Below are positions 5,123 through 5,321 of a stretch of 5,321 nt of DNA, piece by piece; the stretch's first letter is position 1, and each line of letters opens with the position of its first letter. The notes beneath the pieces were generated by a model. The model saw only the letters and a program-made list of their open reading frames with translations, was not told the origin of the DNA and did not search any database. The translations under genes and the position numbers were made by a program. Source of the stretch: Bacteroidales bacterium (GTDB lineage Bacteria; Bacteroidota; Bacteroidia; Bacteroidales; NBLH01); contig JALWNR010000240.1 of assembly GCA_027083715.1 (NCBI GenBank), positions 1 through 5,321 of the forward strand, read 5' to 3'.

Positions 5123-5321
5123 TTTCTAATATTTTTAACGCAGTTAAAAACAGTGTTTTATCGCTTTTGTAAATCAGTTGAAAAACTTTTTAGATTATAT
5201 ACGTCATTTTAAACCATGACCTTATTATCCAATTTTAAAGTACAAAATTAATAAGAAATATTGAGTAATTCGATTTTTAAAAATTACAGAATTGCATTTC
5301 GCAAAACAATCAGTTATATTT

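Larger units (their letters stand above)
4978..5321. other. Gene-free region at the right edge
   Basis: Beyond the promoter no convincing reading frame is open on either strand to the window end. The stretch holds two overlapping hairpins (5022-5050) and a degenerate decamer repeat (5086-5122). On the minus strand there is also an isolated perfect -7 match, TAATTTTG (complement of 5243-5250), without a TTTG partner. A weak hairpin AAAAC-AGT-GTTTT lies at 5147-5159. The rest is A/T-rich sequence in which I see nothing more. Confidence 0.6.

Overview
The window looks like chromosomal DNA from a low-GC member of the Bacteroidota; I cannot place it more precisely. Four signs point there. Promoter-like sites fit the phylum's unusual consensus (TTTG about 18 bases upstream of TAnnTTTG). 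Start codons are preceded by A/T-rich sequence with no clear Shine-Dalgarno. The secreted proteins have short, Phe/Leu-rich signal peptides ending in 'SAQ' or 'SFSQ'. The intergenic gaps are full of short, decayed repeats of the kind common in these genomes.

Layout, left to right. Bases 1-185 hold an imperfect palindrome (71-167) lying in an open frame that could be the 3' end of a truncated gene. A complete tRNA-Gln(UUG) gene (271-343) follows, with its own promoter (222-251) and a strong hairpin terminator (351-385). Bases 386-599 are repeat debris. A minus-strand gene (600-1172) encodes a 190-residue exported or membrane protein of unknown function. Divergent from it, a plus-strand gene (best start ATG 1552, stop 2658) encodes a 368-residue secreted protein made almost entirely of about ten degenerate 35-residue repeats, probably a beta-rich propeller or solenoid. 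The gap between these two genes holds the clearest mobile-type element: a 188-bp fold-back element (1301-1488) with terminal inverted repeats of about 22 bp and near-perfect whole-element symmetry.

The right half holds two minus-strand genes 42 bp apart, probably co-transcribed. The upstream gene (4893 to 3643) encodes a DUF438 / hemerythrin-HHE / PAS protein, a likely cytoplasmic redox or diatomic-gas sensor. The downstream gene (3600 to 2848) encodes a GT2-family glycosyltransferase, of the type that builds surface polysaccharides. A good promoter lies at 4948-4977. No gene was found in the last 428 bases, which carry that promoter, two overlapping hairpins that cannot form together (5022-5050) and a degenerate decamer repeat (5086-5122).

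No defence island, CRISPR array, rRNA or transposase gene is visible. The candidates for something undescribed are the 188-bp fold-back element, the repeat-built secreted protein, and a short repeat shared by the 3' flanks of two minus-strand genes.
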